Assembly (NCBI GenBank): GCA_023260175.1
Contig: JALQWD010000128.1
Span: forward strand, 1-7,425
DNA length: 7,425 nt
Source: Candidatus Nanopelagicaceae bacterium
GTDB lineage: Bacteria; Actinomycetota; Actinomycetes; Nanopelagicales; Nanopelagicaceae
Reading direction: 5' to 3'
Positions 6,752-7,425 of this stretch are shown here, piece after piece. The notes under the pieces were generated by a model. It had not been told where the DNA came from. It did no database searches and was given only the letters and a program-made list of their open reading frames with translations. The position numbers and the translations under genes are program-made. Position 1 is the first letter of the stretch. Every line of letters starts with the position of its first letter.

Positions 6752-7378
6752 TTAGAGTTTGGTCGCTAGTAAAACTGCGTCGCCAACTGGGTTTAGTGAG
6801 ATAGACCAGACATCGCTCTGGCCCTTTAAATACTTACCCGCATCTCGTAGCGCGACTGTCTTTGGGTCTCTCTGGGCTGGATCTGGAACTTTTCCTCCAC
6901 CATAAAAGTGATCAATCGCAAGAATCCCACCCACTCGCAAGATACGATGGGCTTCATCAATTACATCCATAACATCTTCTGGATCACCGCGAAATACCAC
7001 TAAGTCGTACGCGCGGTCTGCAAGCTTGCGCATTACTTCTAAATAGCCACTTGTGATTAATCGATATCTATTTGCTGCAATATCTGCTTCTAATAAAACC
7101 TGTTTTGCAATTTGAGTGTGTTGAACTTCAGGATCAATAGTTGTAATTACACCTGAATTCATAACGCCTTTGAGTAACCATAAAGTTCCGACTCCAGATC
7201 CAGTTCCGATCTCTACTACTGATTGTGCCGAAATTAATGAGGCGATGTAACGCAAATACGCGCCAGAACCTGGAGTTGCATCTACTACCCCGAGTTCGAT
7301 TCCCTTTTCGCGAGCGGAATTTTGATACGGGTCTTCTGGGATATAAGTATCTGAAAATTGAGCTAAATCAAATTTCAC
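6752..7378 (-). CDS. Class I SAM-dependent O-methyltransferase-like protein (Methyltransf_3 family)
   Basis: 208 residues, near the usual length of the COMT/CCoAOMT-like family. The SAM-binding motif I is VVEIGTGSGVGTLWLL (54-69), motif II contains TTIDPE (79-84), and the last core strands are YDLVVFRGDPEDVMDVIDEA (124-143) and RVGGILAIDHFYGGGKVPDP (148-167), ending NPVGDAVLLATKL. Metal-dependent members carry an Asp in a DAD(K) block and an Asp-Asn pair. Here the first block reads RGDP (130-133) and the second D156-H157, so the metal site may be altered. The substrate is unknown. It resembles Rv1220c of M. tuberculosis, which lies beside sigE. The GTG at 7378 overlaps the preceding stop as GTGA and has GGAAG 6 bases upstream (7385-7389). 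tatB follows after 13 bases. Confidence 0.88.
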   Translation of the reverse strand: MKFDLAQFSDTYIPEDPYQNSAREKGIELGVVDATPGSGAYLRYIASLISAQSVVEIGTGSGVGTLWLLKGVMNSGVITTIDPEVQHTQIAKQVLLEADIAANRYRLITSGYLEVMRKLADRAYDLVVFRGDPEDVMDVIDEAHRILRVGGILAIDHFYGGGKVPDPAQRDPKTVALRDAGKYLKGQSDVWSISLNPVGDAVLLATKL

Positions 7379-7425
7379 TTAAAGCTTCCAATCCACTCTA
7401 AAAGTAAGCGCACACCAAAGCCGGT
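7375..7425 (-). CDS. C-terminal end of an upstream gene, possibly M17 leucyl aminopeptidase (partial)
   Basis: The minus-strand frame enters from the right edge and encodes TGFGVRLLLEWIGSFK before a TGA at 7377-7375. Only 16 residues are visible. The TG-x-x-VR-x-L pattern resembles the C-terminus of M17 (PepA-type) leucyl aminopeptidases, where a GATG...L segment ends the catalytic domain. That identity is a tentative reading from a very short piece. The open frame up to the stop and the GTGA overlap with the methyltransferase start make it likely that this is a real gene end and part of the same transcript. Confidence 0.5.
   Translation of the reverse strand, partial: TGFGVRLLLEWIGSFK
7385..7389 (-). 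promoter_or_regulatory. Ribosome-binding site supporting the GTG start of the methyltransferase
   Basis: GGAAG on the minus strand, 6 bases before GTG 7378, inside the last codons of the gene entering from the right. It favours this GTG as the start. Confidence 0.5.

Larger units (their letters stand above)
444..7425 (-). other. Predicted single transcription unit of nine genes
   Basis: All nine minus-strand genes are packed head to tail. Junctions from the right are: GTGA overlap (7375-7378), 13-base gap, ATGA overlap (6439-6442), 28-base gap, ATGA overlap (4000-4003), ATGA overlap (2759-2762), 11-base overlap (1884-1894) and GTGA overlap (1046-1049). No gap is large enough for a separate promoter and leader, and I see no terminator inside. 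The promoter would be upstream of 7425. Internal promoters within coding sequence cannot be excluded. Confidence 0.65.

Overview
The window looks like chromosome of a low-GC actinobacterium, most likely a streamlined freshwater type such as the acI/Nanopelagicales group. This is inferred from three things. The set O-methyltransferase, tatB, mrp and MgtE_N/CBS protein is a neighbourhood I know from Mycobacterium and Streptomyces. The TatB and DEAD-box helicase tails carry actinobacterial-style motifs. Base composition is modest (mid-40s % GC by eye) and packing is extreme, with almost no non-coding DNA. No RNA gene, insertion sequence, CRISPR array or phage element is visible.

Layout: positions 1-463 hold the 3' end of a DEAD-box RNA helicase gene on the plus strand. 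Everything else (444-7425) is one uninterrupted minus-strand run, read right to left. It begins with the last 16 codons of a gene entering from the right edge (possibly an M17 leucyl aminopeptidase). It continues with an O-methyltransferase-like gene, tatB, an Mrp/ApbC P-loop Fe-S carrier, a soluble PRC-MgtE_N-CBS protein, an Nramp/SLC11-family metal transporter, an EamA (DMT) transporter, a PHP-domain phosphoesterase and a MarC-family membrane protein. The last gene collides tail-to-tail with the helicase, overlapping it by 20 bases. Six of the eight junctions in the run are overlaps (five of 4 bases, one of 11 bases). The two gaps are 13 and 28 bases, so a single transcript with translational coupling is likely. 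Its promoter would lie beyond the right edge.

The most interesting part is the pair at 2759-5301. A cytosolic protein built from the sensor half of the MgtE magnesium channel (MgtE_N plus two CBS domains, preceded by PRC-barrel-like domains) has no membrane part. It overlaps by ATGA the gene for an Nramp-family transporter. That transporter's metal site departs from the Mn/Fe consensus: DPAG instead of DPGN in helix 1, and APWG instead of MPHN in helix 6. These substitutions match what I recall of Nramp-related magnesium transporters. The pair may therefore be a two-gene magnesium uptake system in which an MgtE-type gate senses Mg2+ for an unrelated SLC11 transporter. The sensor's start codon also sits in the loop of a perfect 6-bp GC-rich inverted repeat.

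Other points: the sigE-rseA-htrA genes that lie between the methyltransferase and tatB in mycobacteria are absent here, and the methyltransferase has lost residues that bind metal in COMT-like enzymes. The remaining genes are ordinary, well-conserved housekeeping or membrane families.
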